A stretch of 64,000 nucleotides of DNA from Prochilodus magdalenae. Its lineage: Eukaryota > Chordata > Actinopteri > Characiformes > Prochilodontidae. The position numbers were made by a program, and so were the translations under genes. The stretch is taken from NCBI GenBank assembly GCA_024036415.1, contig JAMWET010006544.1, positions 186,001-250,000 on the forward strand, written 5' to 3'. Below the pieces are notes generated by a model. That model did no database searches, was not told where the DNA came from, and saw only the letters and a program-made list of their open reading frames with translations. Below are positions 52,191-63,635 of this stretch, piece after piece. Each line of letters begins with the position of its first letter. Within the stretch, counting starts at the first letter, position 1.

Positions 52191-53109
52191 CAAACATTAG
52201 ATTTATGTTCTATTTATGGTTATTCCTGACCACAAATCATTTTGCAGGTGTTTCCTAAATTTCTTATTATGACCAAATGTTGGGTGTTGTGTCTAAAGCT
52301 TTGTCTATGTCTTTGAGGTGGGATCATCCTTCGGCCTACTAAGCGAAGGGACATAGGTCAGTATTGCATTGCTCTAAAAGCTTCAGCATTCATATTCTAC
52401 TCACCCTTATTTATTCATTATTTTGTATATTCAGACCTAAACAAGATGCACGACTGCTGTCTTTATGGATGTGTTAGAATCCCAGACTAACTGGAGGTCG
52501 GATGTCTAAGAGCAAATGTATTTTTCATCAGGGCCAACACCCACTTCTTCACTCTGTCTGTCTGACAACTGTGTAACTGCATCCCCTCTCACATGCTGAG
52601 GCAAGTCCCATTAGACTAAAGCTTTTGTCCTCTAGTCTCTGATGAAGACAGAAGGAGTGAATTTGTCACGTCGGCCTGCTGATCAAATGACCTATGGCAG
52701 TTCACATCTGATAAAGTTACTCACTTTCCACCATGCCAGGATGGGTTAGCGCTCACGCAGGAGGCTAGGCTATCCGAGCATTCAGCTACTCGGCTGCTGA
52801 TCTTTGGCAGACAAGAGAAGGCAGGAGGACTCAGCATCATTTGATGTTATCTTTATGACAGCAACCTACTTCTGAGCTTTCAAATGTCACTGAGATTGTG
52901 AATGGAGATTCCTTACATTCACTTAAAAAAGGCACTTATTAGCTGAAACTGCTGTCTTTTCTAGCCAGAGTGATGTGCTTGCTGCACCATGGCCATCAAT
53001 TTGAATGTCTCTGAAGCAAATCAAGCACAAAATGAAGAAGGTGAGGAAACAAGCTTCTCTCACATTGCTTATATGCTGGAAATGAGTGACCCGAATTAGG
53101 GGTCTCATC

Positions 53110-53560
53110 AGCCCTGTCTCCCCGATTGAGGCCCCCCCTGCCTGTCAAAGTCACATTTTAATCACAGACGTAATTTGAATTTACATTAATGAAAACAAAT
53201 GGCTCCCCGGGCTACCCCTGTTCAGGGTAATGAATTATTATCGCTCGCAACAATCACATTTCTCTGCATTTTTCAATTACATGCTCCTGCTGAGTTTCTC
53301 AAGGATAGCCCCCTTTGATGAAGATAAACGATCTTCGTGGACAGACTGCGTGTCTGCTACCTCACTATAATAGTTTTCTAATTTGTGCCCATTTTCTCTG
53401 ATGCAAGACATGATTTATCTATTTGTATCTCCAGCTTGACACCACAGTAATATAATTGAAAACAGGTGCTAATTATACCTTTGATTGGGCTCAAACGTTA
53501 ACAAATAGAAGGCCATATCCCGATTAGCCAGCCTATTTTCAACACGAAGCAATTAAACAC
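53110..53560. other. Best candidate conserved regulatory element of the gene desert
   Basis: Non-repetitive and compositionally balanced. It is rich in homeodomain cores (TTACATTAATGAAA, GTAATGAATTATTATCG, TTCAATTACATG, GCTAATTATACC). It also has a TCF/LEF-type CCTTTGATT near 53478, another CCTTTGAT near 53312, and CGATTAGCC. No coding sense in any frame. Confidence 0.35.
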
Positions 53561-55457
53561 TAATTAACACCATGTCATCAAGTTTTCCCCATAAAAGTCA
53601 AACCCAGACTACTATTTCTTGTGAATCTTTGGATTAATCTGCTGTCTAGAGTTGTAAGGCGTTTGTGGTTGGTGCCTTCACCATCTGACATGTTTTTTGG
53701 TGCCCTACAAGTGGAGTGAAGTCTTCTGTTGTCAAATGTCACCACTATCCTGGTTTTCATTACTAAGTACTTCTCTCTGTCAAGCAAAAGAGCTGGCTTT
53801 GGCCAGAAGAAAAAAGGAATGTGCTAAATGTCCTAAACTCAATCTCTCCCACATTAATAAAATACATTACAGGGTTATTGGCAAATATAAGTAAACAGTA
53901 AATCAGTCTTGTGGAAATCATTCACATTCTAATCAAGTCAGTGCATTTTTTATTTTCAGCATGGTTAGAAAGGAAAACAGCATTGTTTATCACTGCATTG
54001 CTTCTAAAATCCTAATTTTACACACTAAGAAAAATCACTGTCCCAAAATATACAGCAGAGTTGTTGATTTCAAAAGTGAAGTGGTTTAAACACGGCTGCA
54101 TTCAACAAGGAATTATAATTCTGATTAATAACTCCACGGCACGCAACCCCAGTGTTCATCTGAGGCACAGCAGGGAATTACATCAGCTTAATCATCACCA
54201 CACAGGGATTTGAAGTTTCCCCCAGTCTGGAGTACATGTGAGAGTGAGCGATGTGATGTTTCCTAATGGCTAACACTGTGCAGTTCAGCAGAGCAGCAGA
54301 ACCCTAACCGTCTTTGAATAAAGGTGTTCATTTTAACAAGACACGCTTCTGCAGCGCCAACCCACAGTCATGTTAATGACGGGCACTCACTCAATGTCTC
54401 CCCCTCCCTGGAAGAACTTATGATAATTGCTCTAATGTCGTGGAAAATTCGAGTTCTGAAGATGGGCTGAGACTTGAGGTCTGCCCAACAGGCCTGAAAA
54501 TGGATGAATCATTTTCTCCACTCAGGTTTATGATTTGTTTTCATGACTGAAAAAAAGCCCCTGTTTGCTTTTATTTCATTATAATGACTGTATTTGGAGG
54601 GATGAAGGCTTAAATGTGCTTTTATTCATGCCTAGCACCATGGCAGGCTCCGTTAGAGAGGTTGCATTGTTTGACGGTTGGGAACTCATTTGGAAACTTG
54701 CGGTGCATTTGGAGTGTGGGACATTGTAGGTAGATTACATATCAGTGGGGTGTAAAGTCTACTGGTCAATGGACAGGATCATTGCAGGGGTGCACGTAGT
54801 AGACTCTAAGATTCTCTCAGAACCGAAGCCTATTCCCACAGCTACCATACCATTCACATTTCACAAGCTTGGCCTCATCTTTGCTGGCACACTTAATCGT
54901 GAAAAATAACACCAACTCCAAATGCACTTATGCTCAGCCTAGCTCAGCCTACAGACACCCGCTTTTGTCTTTAGAGCAGATTCTCGCTGAATGACATAAA
55001 CGAGCTGATCACCAGAGAGCTTCAGTAAGTGCTTTTCAGAATCATTTTCGCTCGTTCCACTGACTTTACATGCCCTTGGAGGAGCACTGAACTCTTTAAT
55101 AGGATGCAGATAAGACCTGGCTCCCAGATGTAGGCTTTGGTTTACCTCTCAAGTCATCAAACTGGTGATGTCTGTTCACACTTATTGGGCTCTTGGCATA
55201 TCGTAATATATATGACCATTGAGTTACCCAGTGGGGGTCCAAGGGTTCGTAAGTGCTACATCTTTCACTGAGCGAAGCCTGTGAAGAAGATTGCAGCACT
55301 ACATATCACATCCAATTTGTAAATGTGTTGTCTTAAAACCTTATGAGTAACAGAAGTAGGATGGAGCCCTATCAAGTCAAGAAGAGATGCCAAACTCTTC
55401 GGTAAAGATGGATGGATGATATCAGAGTCATATAATAGGGACAGGTGAAGATTGGAC

Positions 55458-55460
<3 letters not shown>

Positions 55461-55518
<58 letters not shown>

Positions 55519-55522
55519 TTTT
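55461..55522. repeat. (TA)n followed by a T homopolymer
   Basis: About 40 bases of TA units running into about 22 T residues. The tail abuts the family A relic starting near 55545. Confidence 0.95.
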
Positions 55523-55544
55523 ATGTGATTTTTGAAACATATAC

Positions 55545-55930
55545 ACTCATCAGCAAAAGAATATTTGCACAAATAGTAGGAATGCCCCGAAGGAATCAGC
55601 CGACAGGAATGAAACTTGGTGTGTAGGTTTGACACACAAATGATTCAAGTTTCATGCTCAGCCATGCATGAGACTTATGTAAGGACAAGTCTTATCACTG
55701 AACCTGACTGACCCAACAGCCACAATTGCTGACATTCAGAGATCAGTGATGCCCTCTGTGAGACATCCTGTTAGTGCCAGTAACATTAGCAGATGGCTGC
55801 ATGATACGTGTAAGAATATTAAAGCTGCATGGGATGGATTATCGCAGGACATCATTAGAAACCTCTACAACTCAGCAAACATGGTGGGCTGACACCATAT
55901 TGAGAGACACTACTTCTGTATGTGTAGCGT
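55545..55930 (+). mobile_element. DNA-transposon relic, family A copy 3 (opposite orientation)
   Basis: Carries the reverse complements of blocks in copies 1 and 2: CTGACCCAACAGCCAC, GTGATGCCCTCTGTGAGACA, CATCCTGTTAGTG, GAAACCTCTACAACTC and AGAGACACTACTTCTGTA. It starts near TATACACTCATCAGCAAAAG, which may be the terminal end. Confidence 0.6.
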
Positions 55931-57435
55931 AATAAATATTGCCCATTGCATCCTATAAATAACCTTTATCTTCCTTTCGAAAAGCACTGCAATTGGAAAC
56001 TTCCTTCTTTGTGGAACTATTGTTTTGATGATATTGTATATATTGCATGTACTGCAGAAGAATAGGATGATTAGGTGATGCTCGGTTACTGTACTAGATA
56101 TCTGTATCATATATTCATTTTGCATACATCTATAACTCATCTATAACAGAAATTAATATTGCTTTTCTCTGAAATGATACAGCAATTCCAGTTCTTATCT
56201 CTACATTTTACAACTGGATATATATCTGCATCAGCAGATATGCTCAGAGGAATCCTGAACCGTCAATTGAGAATTGCCATTCCTATTGATAACAAGATAT
56301 TCTGAAGGAACACTATACACATGACTACTATGACATGACCTAATAAATTAATCACATCAAGATGTACATTACGATAATTGGATATATGCACAGATCCACA
56401 GTGACAATATCAGAGCATCCATACTCTTTGAAAAATTACATTATGCATCATAACAAGAGGCATTTTTAGGCACCTGAATGTATGCTTCCCTGGACTTCCT
56501 GAATGTTTTCTACAACATGAACCACTAGTCTTCCAGAACACAGTCCTCTAAACAAGGTGCCTTTGGCTGAAATTCAAGCTCAGCAATGTAGCACAAGACA
56601 GAGAATAAAAGCCACCTCCAGCTTTTCTACAAACACCAGATAATTACAAGCAAGCCTACAAGGCTGGCTCGTCATAATTGGCTTTTCTTGACTTTCCTTC
56701 AGTGTCTCTCTCGTCGCTGTGATTTGGCAAATCTCAAGTGAAGCTCTTTTCAGGCTAGCCATGAATGGCTCTTCTGTGTGTCACCACTCTGTCACCAGAG
56801 AGACGCAGAGGGGGTGTATTTATACAATGGCCTACGTCAAAAACAAACGCACAAGCACTGCAGCCAGCTGCACCACACTGACTCAGATGGACAGATCTTC
56901 CGCTTGCTCCCATTCAGTAGAGCACCTTTCAGAGGTAAATGCTGAGAGCTCTTACTCTAAGCCAACTGCTAACTCTGTACAGAGGCCTTTTGATGAGCAC
57001 ATAATTCCCTGGACCCTCCATAAGGCTGGAGCTGAACGTTTGGAGTGTCTTAAGTTTTATTATCTTGAAAGAAGTGCTCAGCATTCAGTATTACCTTGTG
57101 TCTAGGATGTGGCATCACTATTATGATTAACAGAAATTTGCAAGTAAGTGTATAAGGTATAAAGACAATCCTACGATAAAAAAAATACATGACTGAATGA
57201 CTAAATAAAAATTAATTAATAAATAATGTGCAAAAATGATCATCACTAAATTATCAATGGTATCTCAACTAACACTGTTTGCAGACGTTACTAAGTAAGT
57301 TTTTTCACAATATTGGAAGTAATGGAAGTCTATGTCATAACAAAGGATATGGGGGTCATATAGATTTCCATTACTTGTTTGCCTTGCAGCTCTAGCATAA
57401 AACTAAAGCATATGGGAAGTGGAAAATTGCAAGTT

Positions 57436-57690
57436 ATTGTACTTACTCATGAACAGTGTGCAAAATACCCCCTGGTATTCTTGGGGGGCCCATGTTGGCT
57501 GGCGACTCCAGCGTTGGTTGCCTGCTAAATCGCTCACCATTGCTATGCTGATGCAAAAATGCAAGAAAACGTTTGGTTCAACAATTCTTCTTCTTCTGGA
57601 AGCAATCTTTTCTAGTCTGGTCGTGCAGTCTTCAACACATTACTGAGATCTTACCCATCTCCTCTTCTGTCTTTGGTTTGAGAAATGAAT
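57436..57690. repeat. Dispersed repeat, family C copy 1
   Basis: GTGTGCAAAATACC, CTGGTATTCTTGG, TGTTGGCTGGCGACTCCA, CATTGCTATGCTGATGCAAA and CATCTCCTCTTCTGTCTTTG align in order with 60236-60510. Direct orientation, moderately diverged. Confidence 0.7.
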
Positions 57691-57779
57691 AACAATTAAC
57701 TAGTGCTGCCAGCCTTTTGTGAAAAATGCAGTATTAGGGCATGCTGTGAAGGTTTTCAAATATATACCAGATATACACT

Positions 57780-58020
57780 CGCTGTCAACTAAAATAACTT
57801 AGAAGAAAGTTAGCAATAAATAATAAAAAGTTTTGTACTGATATGGACAATATTTTTTGAGCTACACTTACAGAAGTTGTATTTCTCAGTATTAAGTTGT
57901 GCTGCCTTGTTAGTCTGATAACCCATCCCATGCAGCTTGAATATTCTCACACAGGAGATTTTGTGGAGAGGTGGAGGTAGAGTGTCACCAGGCTTTCTAG
58001 ACATTGGTTGTCACCAAGAC
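57780..58020 (-). mobile_element. DNA-transposon relic, family A copy 4
   Basis: CTGATATGGACAATATTTTT, CTTACAGAAGTTGTATTTCT, CCATGCAGCTTGAATATTCT and TGGAGGTAGAGTGTCACC match copies 1 and 2 in order. It is followed directly by the Tc1-like relic at 58130-58740, so the two may be parts of one element. Confidence 0.6.
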
Positions 58021-58129
58021 AAAAGCAGTACTCATTACTGAAGACTGTTGGGTTAGTTCTGTACAGCACAAAACACATCCTTCCACATCCTTTAAATGAA
58101 AATGACAATTATCACCCTACAGAGGGTTG

Positions 58130-58740
58130 AATTCAAAGATAAAAAAAAATGATGCAGCAGGCACATCCCCTTACCTGAAATTACATAGTAGCAACTCAAA
58201 ATGGTACTCAGCAGTTTGTATGGCCTTCACGTGCTTGTATGCATTCCTAAAAACATCAGGGCATGCTCCTAATATGATGATGGATGGTGTCCTGGGGGAT
58301 CTCCTTCCAGATCTGGACCAGGGCATAACTGAGCTCCTGGACAGTCTGGACAGGCGGCGTCGGATAAACCAAAACATGGTGTCCCAGAGGTGTTCTATTG
58401 GATTTAGGTCAGGTGAGCCAGTGGGCCAGTCAATGGTATCAATTCCTTCATTGTCCAAGAACTGCGTGCATACTCTCGCCACATGAACCCAGGCACTGTC
58501 GTGCACTAGGAGGAACCCGGAACACACTGCACCATCGTAGGGTCTGACAATGGGTTCAAGGATGTCATCCGATACCTAATAGCAGTCAGGGTACCACTAC
58601 CTAGCTTGTAGTGGTCTGTGCGTCCTTTCAGGGGTACGCCTCCACAGACCTTCACTGACCCACCACCAAACCGGTCACGCTGAATGAAGTTGCAGGCGGT
58701 TTAACGCTCTCCACTGCGTCATATGGAAATCCTGACATTT
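58130..58740 (-). mobile_element. Tc1-like transposase relic with the DDE C-terminal region
   Basis: The minus-strand frame 58171-58527 reads CSGFLLVHDSAWVHVARVC, QFLDNEGIDTIDWP, then GSPDLNPIEHLWD. This is the region around the second and third catalytic acids of Tc1-like transposases, where the family has a QDNA-type motif; here it is HDSA. Further upstream sequence to about 58740 keeps family character but is broken. Confidence 0.8.
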
Positions 58741-60235
58741 CCCTGAATTTGTATTTCAGCAGATAGGTTATTTAAGCATCTACTTGTCAGCTTCATCATA
58801 AGTTTATTTTCAGGGACCAGAATTGGTGGTCTAAGAGGTCAATTAGAAATTAGGACCTTGGTCACAGGTATGAATTTTGTACACAGTGTTGTAGAGGGTA
58901 GACAACATTGCTCTCTAGCTCTCGGTCCAAATCACAGCATGTGCAAGTGACGTTTATAGCATTCCCTTAAAGATGTCACTTCTTACTGTTAGTAACTATT
59001 ATGAAACGTTGGCTTGATGACATGTGGTATGTGCTGACATGATCCCAAAGAGCATTTCTCCAACAGCAGGTCCCAACACAGACACAGGGCAGGTGAAACA
59101 CCATCACTTACCCACCAGCCACTCAGTCAGCACCTGCCCCGATCGGTGAACCCACACCCGCAGAGAGAAACCTGCATACACATTCTTCTGCTTCCTCCAT
59201 CAACCTCTCTCCTCATCTCCTCCTGCTTTAGAGCTCAACGCTGCATAAGTGAAGCTCCAGCTGCTTGTATCTGACACCTCCTCTGTCTGCATGGAGGTAT
59301 CTGGTTACTTTCAAAAATCAAATGGTGGTCCATTAAACTGAACACAGCTTTATCCACGCCTTACTTTGAGCCATGCCTGAAGAATCTGAATCCATTTAAC
59401 AGTAAACAACAGTTAACACATTGTTCTGGCTTTTTTATTAATGGGTTAGAGAATAACATGGTAAACGACCCCTTTGGCTTAAAGGATTAAGTAATAAAAG
59501 ACTTAGTGCTCCTTGTTGTGCTGGAGGCATGTCTAATTTAAATGAGCCTAGCACCGGGTGGGGATAGGTTGGGTTAAGGCTCGTTATGTTGATTCTACTT
59601 TTACATTTACAACAAAAAAGTAATGTCTGCCCTGTGCTGTGAACCCAGCAGTCGGTGGATTTACAAGGAGACTGTGAGATCATTTCTACACTTTCCACGG
59701 GCTTGTAAATCACTGGCTGTTTCAATACGCACAGTTCCAAATGACTTTACCGCTTCAGCACACCCACTCCTCCATACCGAGCACAGACATGAGGGTGTGC
59801 ACTGTCCTCTTGCATTCTGCTGCCCGGTAATGGTAGCAGTACGGATTCTTGTCAGTGAGTGACAGAGGAGCACACTGAGTGCCTTTGCTTGAACCCTCTT
59901 CCTCTGTTCTGTGTGAAATTTTTTGACCTTACTGTCACATGTGTTTTGTATCATCACTCCGTGGTTCTCCGTATGAAACAGTCCCTATTAATACTAACAG
60001 TTATTCACAGTAAGACAATAAATTAAAAGCATTAAAAAACTGAAGTAAAAAAAAAAGTTACAGTTCAGTTACAAACAATGTGCATTGTTTTAATTCCATG
60101 GTGGTACAACCTAATTGAGAACATGTGAACCTTGTTTTACTGGAAACAGAAGCATTAATGAATTCCAGATGAGTCTATTGGGTTCCAGCAGAATGTGTCT
60201 GAACGAAAGTGAGATAAGCTGCATTAACACAAAGC

Positions 60236-60510
60236 TGGCCTTTGCGCAGTGTGCAGAATACTGCCTGGTATTCGGACGGTACTGTGTTGGCTGGCATCTC
60301 CAACATTGACTGGCTGCTGACTTGCTCTCCATAGCTGCGCTAATGCAAACATTCAATGGCCACAAAATGTTTGATTTAGCACTCCTTTCTCTGGAAATGC
60401 TCTTTTCTTGTTTGGTTTTGTGGTCTTACATGCTTGTATTGAGTTATTAAACATCTTCTCTTCGATCTTCTGTTTGGGAGATGTGTAACAATTCACTTGC
60501 TCCACGAATC
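60236..60510. repeat. Dispersed repeat, family C copy 2
   Basis: Direct copy of 57436-57690: GTGTGCAGAATACTG, CTGGTATTCGGACGG, TGTTGGCTGGCATCTCCA, CATAGCTGCGCTAATGCAAA, CATCTTCTCTTCGATCTTCT. Confidence 0.7.
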
Positions 60511-60800
60511 TTCATAATTTTTCTTTTTTTTACTCAGAAAAAAATCATTTTTCAAATTACAGTTACATACAGCTGCTTAGCTAGGAGGGACCAACTGGGT
60601 GAACCACCACTTTTCCCTAAATCTTTTCCTGAATATGTATTTCGGAGTCTAATTTTCCTTGACAAACAGCATAAATTTATAATAATTAATTTTAAAAAAT
60701 TGCTCCCAATATTCCATATATTCAATATGTTAAACTGTTTCTAAATGTTTCTAAAACAGAAAACTAAAAATAAAGCCATATTTAAGTGTGATTTTGCAAT

Positions 60801-61140
60801 ATACACTACTCTTTAAAAGTATGGCTACACTATAGAAGGTTTTCTTTATTTTAGCGTAATGTTTAACTTTAGAATATAAGAAAAGGCATCACTTCACTGG
60901 TATAAAATTTACAAGAGGATAAAACAGTTTTTTTAAAATGCTATGCTAAGATTTTTTTTCGAAGCAATTTTGGACCACTTCTATTTGTCTCTCCATTATG
61001 AAACTTCACAGAGAGAAACTAGAGCTCTTAAATTGTGCAGCAGTTTTGGGAAACTAAATACAGCATACAACATTTATGGATGATATGACAAAGTTATCAT
61101 TTAGTTTGGTGTGTGTAAACGTTTGACCTGTAGTATGTTA
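60801..61140. mobile_element. Short non-autonomous Tc1-like element
   Basis: The ends resemble inverted repeats: TATACACTACTCTTTAAAAG on the left, and on the right GTAAACGTTTGACCTGTAGT, whose reverse complement is ACTACAGGTCAAACGTTTAC. This 'cactac..caaaagt' pattern is typical of fish Tc1-like ends. The interior is non-coding. Confidence 0.5.
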
Positions 61141-61226
61141 TTAACTTAATAAATTAACAAAACCAACAAGTTGTGTAAACTGAAGGGGTGTTTAAACTTT
61201 TGCACACAACTTGTGTTGTTAAACAC

Positions 61227-61257
61227 CCCCCCCCCCCCCAAAAAAAAAAAAAAAAAC
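61227..61257. repeat. C homopolymer followed by A homopolymer
   Basis: About 14 C residues then about 18 A residues. Such a tract is also a common spot for sequencing-length error. Confidence 0.95.
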
Positions 61258-61479
61258 CTGCCACCACTGAAAGAATAACAAGACCTAGATGAGTGCAAGT
61301 TGCTGGTTTTGGTTTCGCCAGTGTTCCGGCTTTTAAGATTTTCCCACTCCTAAGCGGAGCTTTCTAGGGCTTTCCATGCTGTCACAAAGGTCGCTGGGAG
61401 AGGCTGTATTTACTCTGCAGTAAAAGCTGAGTGGGAGCACACTGCTCCATGTGCTCCATGGATTTGGCTGCCAAACCCT

Positions 61480-61600
61480 GTTTGTGTTCCGCCCCTAAAG
61501 CGCATCAGCGACAGTGCGGCCGTAGCGGGAACCATAACTGCGGACAGACCCGCGCAAGGACGGCACATGTGTCTGACACTGCCGCGCATCCTCTTTAGAG
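61480..61600. promoter_or_regulatory. Small CpG-dense patch: candidate promoter or first exon without a known gene
   Basis: Roughly a dozen CpGs in about 120 bases (CCGCCCC, GCGGCCGTAGCGGG, CCGCGCAAGGACGG, CCGCGC), in a window where CpG is otherwise scarce outside gene starts. On the plus strand it is followed by CTTTAGAGTAAGCAG near 61596-61610, which contains a fair donor. It may be the first exon of a rightward transcript or an alternative promoter. Confidence 0.35.
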
Positions 61601-63138
61601 TAAGCAGCTTGCTTTAATCTCTTTTAAGGGTTAGTCTTGTGGTCAGCAGATGTTCAACTTAAAGATGAACAAATTAAACGTTTGACCCGAAAGAACCACA
61701 GCAAAGTTATGAGGTACTGGTGTTTTTTAATTTGCAAAAGTGACTATAATATCAGAGTTTCCAGATTTTGAAACATCTCTAAATATAATAACATTTACTG
61801 AGGAGGGTTTTAAATATACAGTCTGTAAGTATACTAGGGTACGTAAATAACAGCAGCACATCTCTACACACTGGAATTAACAATACAAAAAATCATAGCG
61901 ATACAAGTAGTGAATGAATACCAGCTTTGTTTCACTATAGCAGCATGTAAATGACTCCGTTCCATTTTCAGCTTCTTATCTTTTTAAAACAAAGATTGGA
62001 GTTGTCCAGCAGACCAGAATGCATTAAAGTAATAGTTCTAATTGTACATTAAAGTCACCCCAGAGGCGTGAATCTCAAACAGAACACGATCAAGGAAAAC
62101 AAAAGCATCCTACAGCTTCTATGCAGTGATTTTGGAATACTGGCAGTATATTTAACTGCTCTAAAGGATTTCTCCAAGAGCCTTTAGGGCCCAGGCTTAT
62201 TGTCCTCCGTAGTTCTAATTCATTTAAGGGCCACCAGTGGAACAACGTCGGCTGAATAATGTCTAAAGAAGGCTCTGGTTGGTAATCTCATGTATTCACC
62301 CATGTTTCTTTGGGTTAAGTGTTTCTGCCATGTCGGCAGCTTGCAGCCAAGGTAGCTTACTTCAGTTAAGGAGAAGAGCGCTAAAGCTGCCCACCAGGAC
62401 AAATTAAAAAGGCACTTTAGTCAAGGTTTTGAGCTCGGAGCGTCTGTCTTAAAGCTGGTTATTAAGAATGAGCATTTTAAATGAAGAACATGAACTTGTT
62501 GTGCTGTATCTCACACTGCTGCCATTAGCATTTCTAGATGTTCTCTCTTTATTCATCATGTATTTATTATTTGCTAGCTTTTGCTTTTGTTCCTGTGCTT
62601 TTGTTGTTGATGTGCACTGCCTAAGTATCAATGACAACAATAGAAACAGTAGATAAGCAAACATTGTAGGCTCTGCTTACATATTCAGATTTCCACATAT
62701 ACAAGAGCATAATGCATTGGAATCTGTAAAGCTTGAAATTGTGCAGAATGCTTGAAATATTACAAGCATTAAAAAAAAACCAATAAACGATTTACATCTA
62801 TAATATTTCACTATTTACCCAGCTACATATTCAAGGCAAAGTGAGTAAGAGCCCCTGAAGGGTATGAAATCAGTGCTCTAAGTCTTACACGGTACATTAA
62901 AGTATAAATCCGATCATACCAGGACATAACACAGCTGATGAAAATGTCTAGTGTACTTCCTGGATCGTATTTAATACTACAGGAGTGCAGCAAATGATCA
63001 GAACAGCACTGAAACTCAGACATTAACATCAGATAACTCACGCCGACAGCATTTCAACACCACTCCAAACAGACGAGTACTGCCGCCGTGCTGAGGAAGC
63101 TGCAGAATAACTTAGGGTGGAAAGAAGCCAGAGCTCGT

Positions 63139-63635
63139 TCACGAGGGGGTTTCTGATTGCCACTGGTTACCATGAAGAAGCGAGATGCTCTGCAATACTT
63201 CCAGCCACACTTTGTAACAGAAGAGGTACTGTTCCTGAAACCAGAGAGAAATAGCAAATCCATATAGTCCGCTTCATTAAAGAGAGCCTGCCTGTGCAAT
63301 TTTCCTATCAGCGTCCACAAGTCGTATTTCAAAGTATCAACTATGGCCTCCGTCTCAGAACTGCAGGACATTCCATTTAGACAGATAATTAAAGGCTGTT
63401 TAAATCAGAGCAGTTATCAAGGATTGGTTTGAGTCTGACAGGTCTCCTGACTCCAGACTGACCTGCAGGCACTCTAATTAGGCCGGGTTTGGAAAAGTAA
63501 TAATTCACAGTCTGATTTTATACACTTCACCTTACAGCAACGTTCTCTTCATGTGAGTGTCGGCTTACTGACCTTGGTCTGAATCATCCCATAGCGCTGC
63601 AGCCGCATCTCCCTCACAATCTCACTCACATTAAT
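63139..63635 (-). CDS. ptpn20: Protein tyrosine phosphatase, Ptpn20/Ptpn13 type: last two coding exons
   Basis: C-terminal end of a classical tyrosine phosphatase catalytic domain. Exon 63573-63635 (21 codons, phase 0; acceptor TTTCAG, donor GTCAGT) encodes INVSEIVREMRLQRYGMIQT then K, including the helix and the Q-loop QT glutamine that positions water for phosphoenzyme hydrolysis. The final exon 63139-63234 (acceptor GTTTCAG) encodes EQYLFCYKVWLEVLQ and a short tail ending ETPS before TGA. The pattern VREMR.QR.GM.QTKEQY.FCY best fits PTPN20 and PTPN13. Nearness to gdf10 favours PTPN20, its neighbour in human 10q11.22. The HCxxGxxR active-site exon must lie beyond the right edge. Confidence 0.75.

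Noticed and set aside
56719..57105. 128-residue plus-strand frame
   Set aside because: No recognisable motif, no splice context, and composition like the surrounding non-coding DNA.
62220..62402. 60-residue minus-strand frame near the phosphatase
   Set aside because: No similarity to the phosphatase C-terminus, which is complete at 63139; too short to support on its own.
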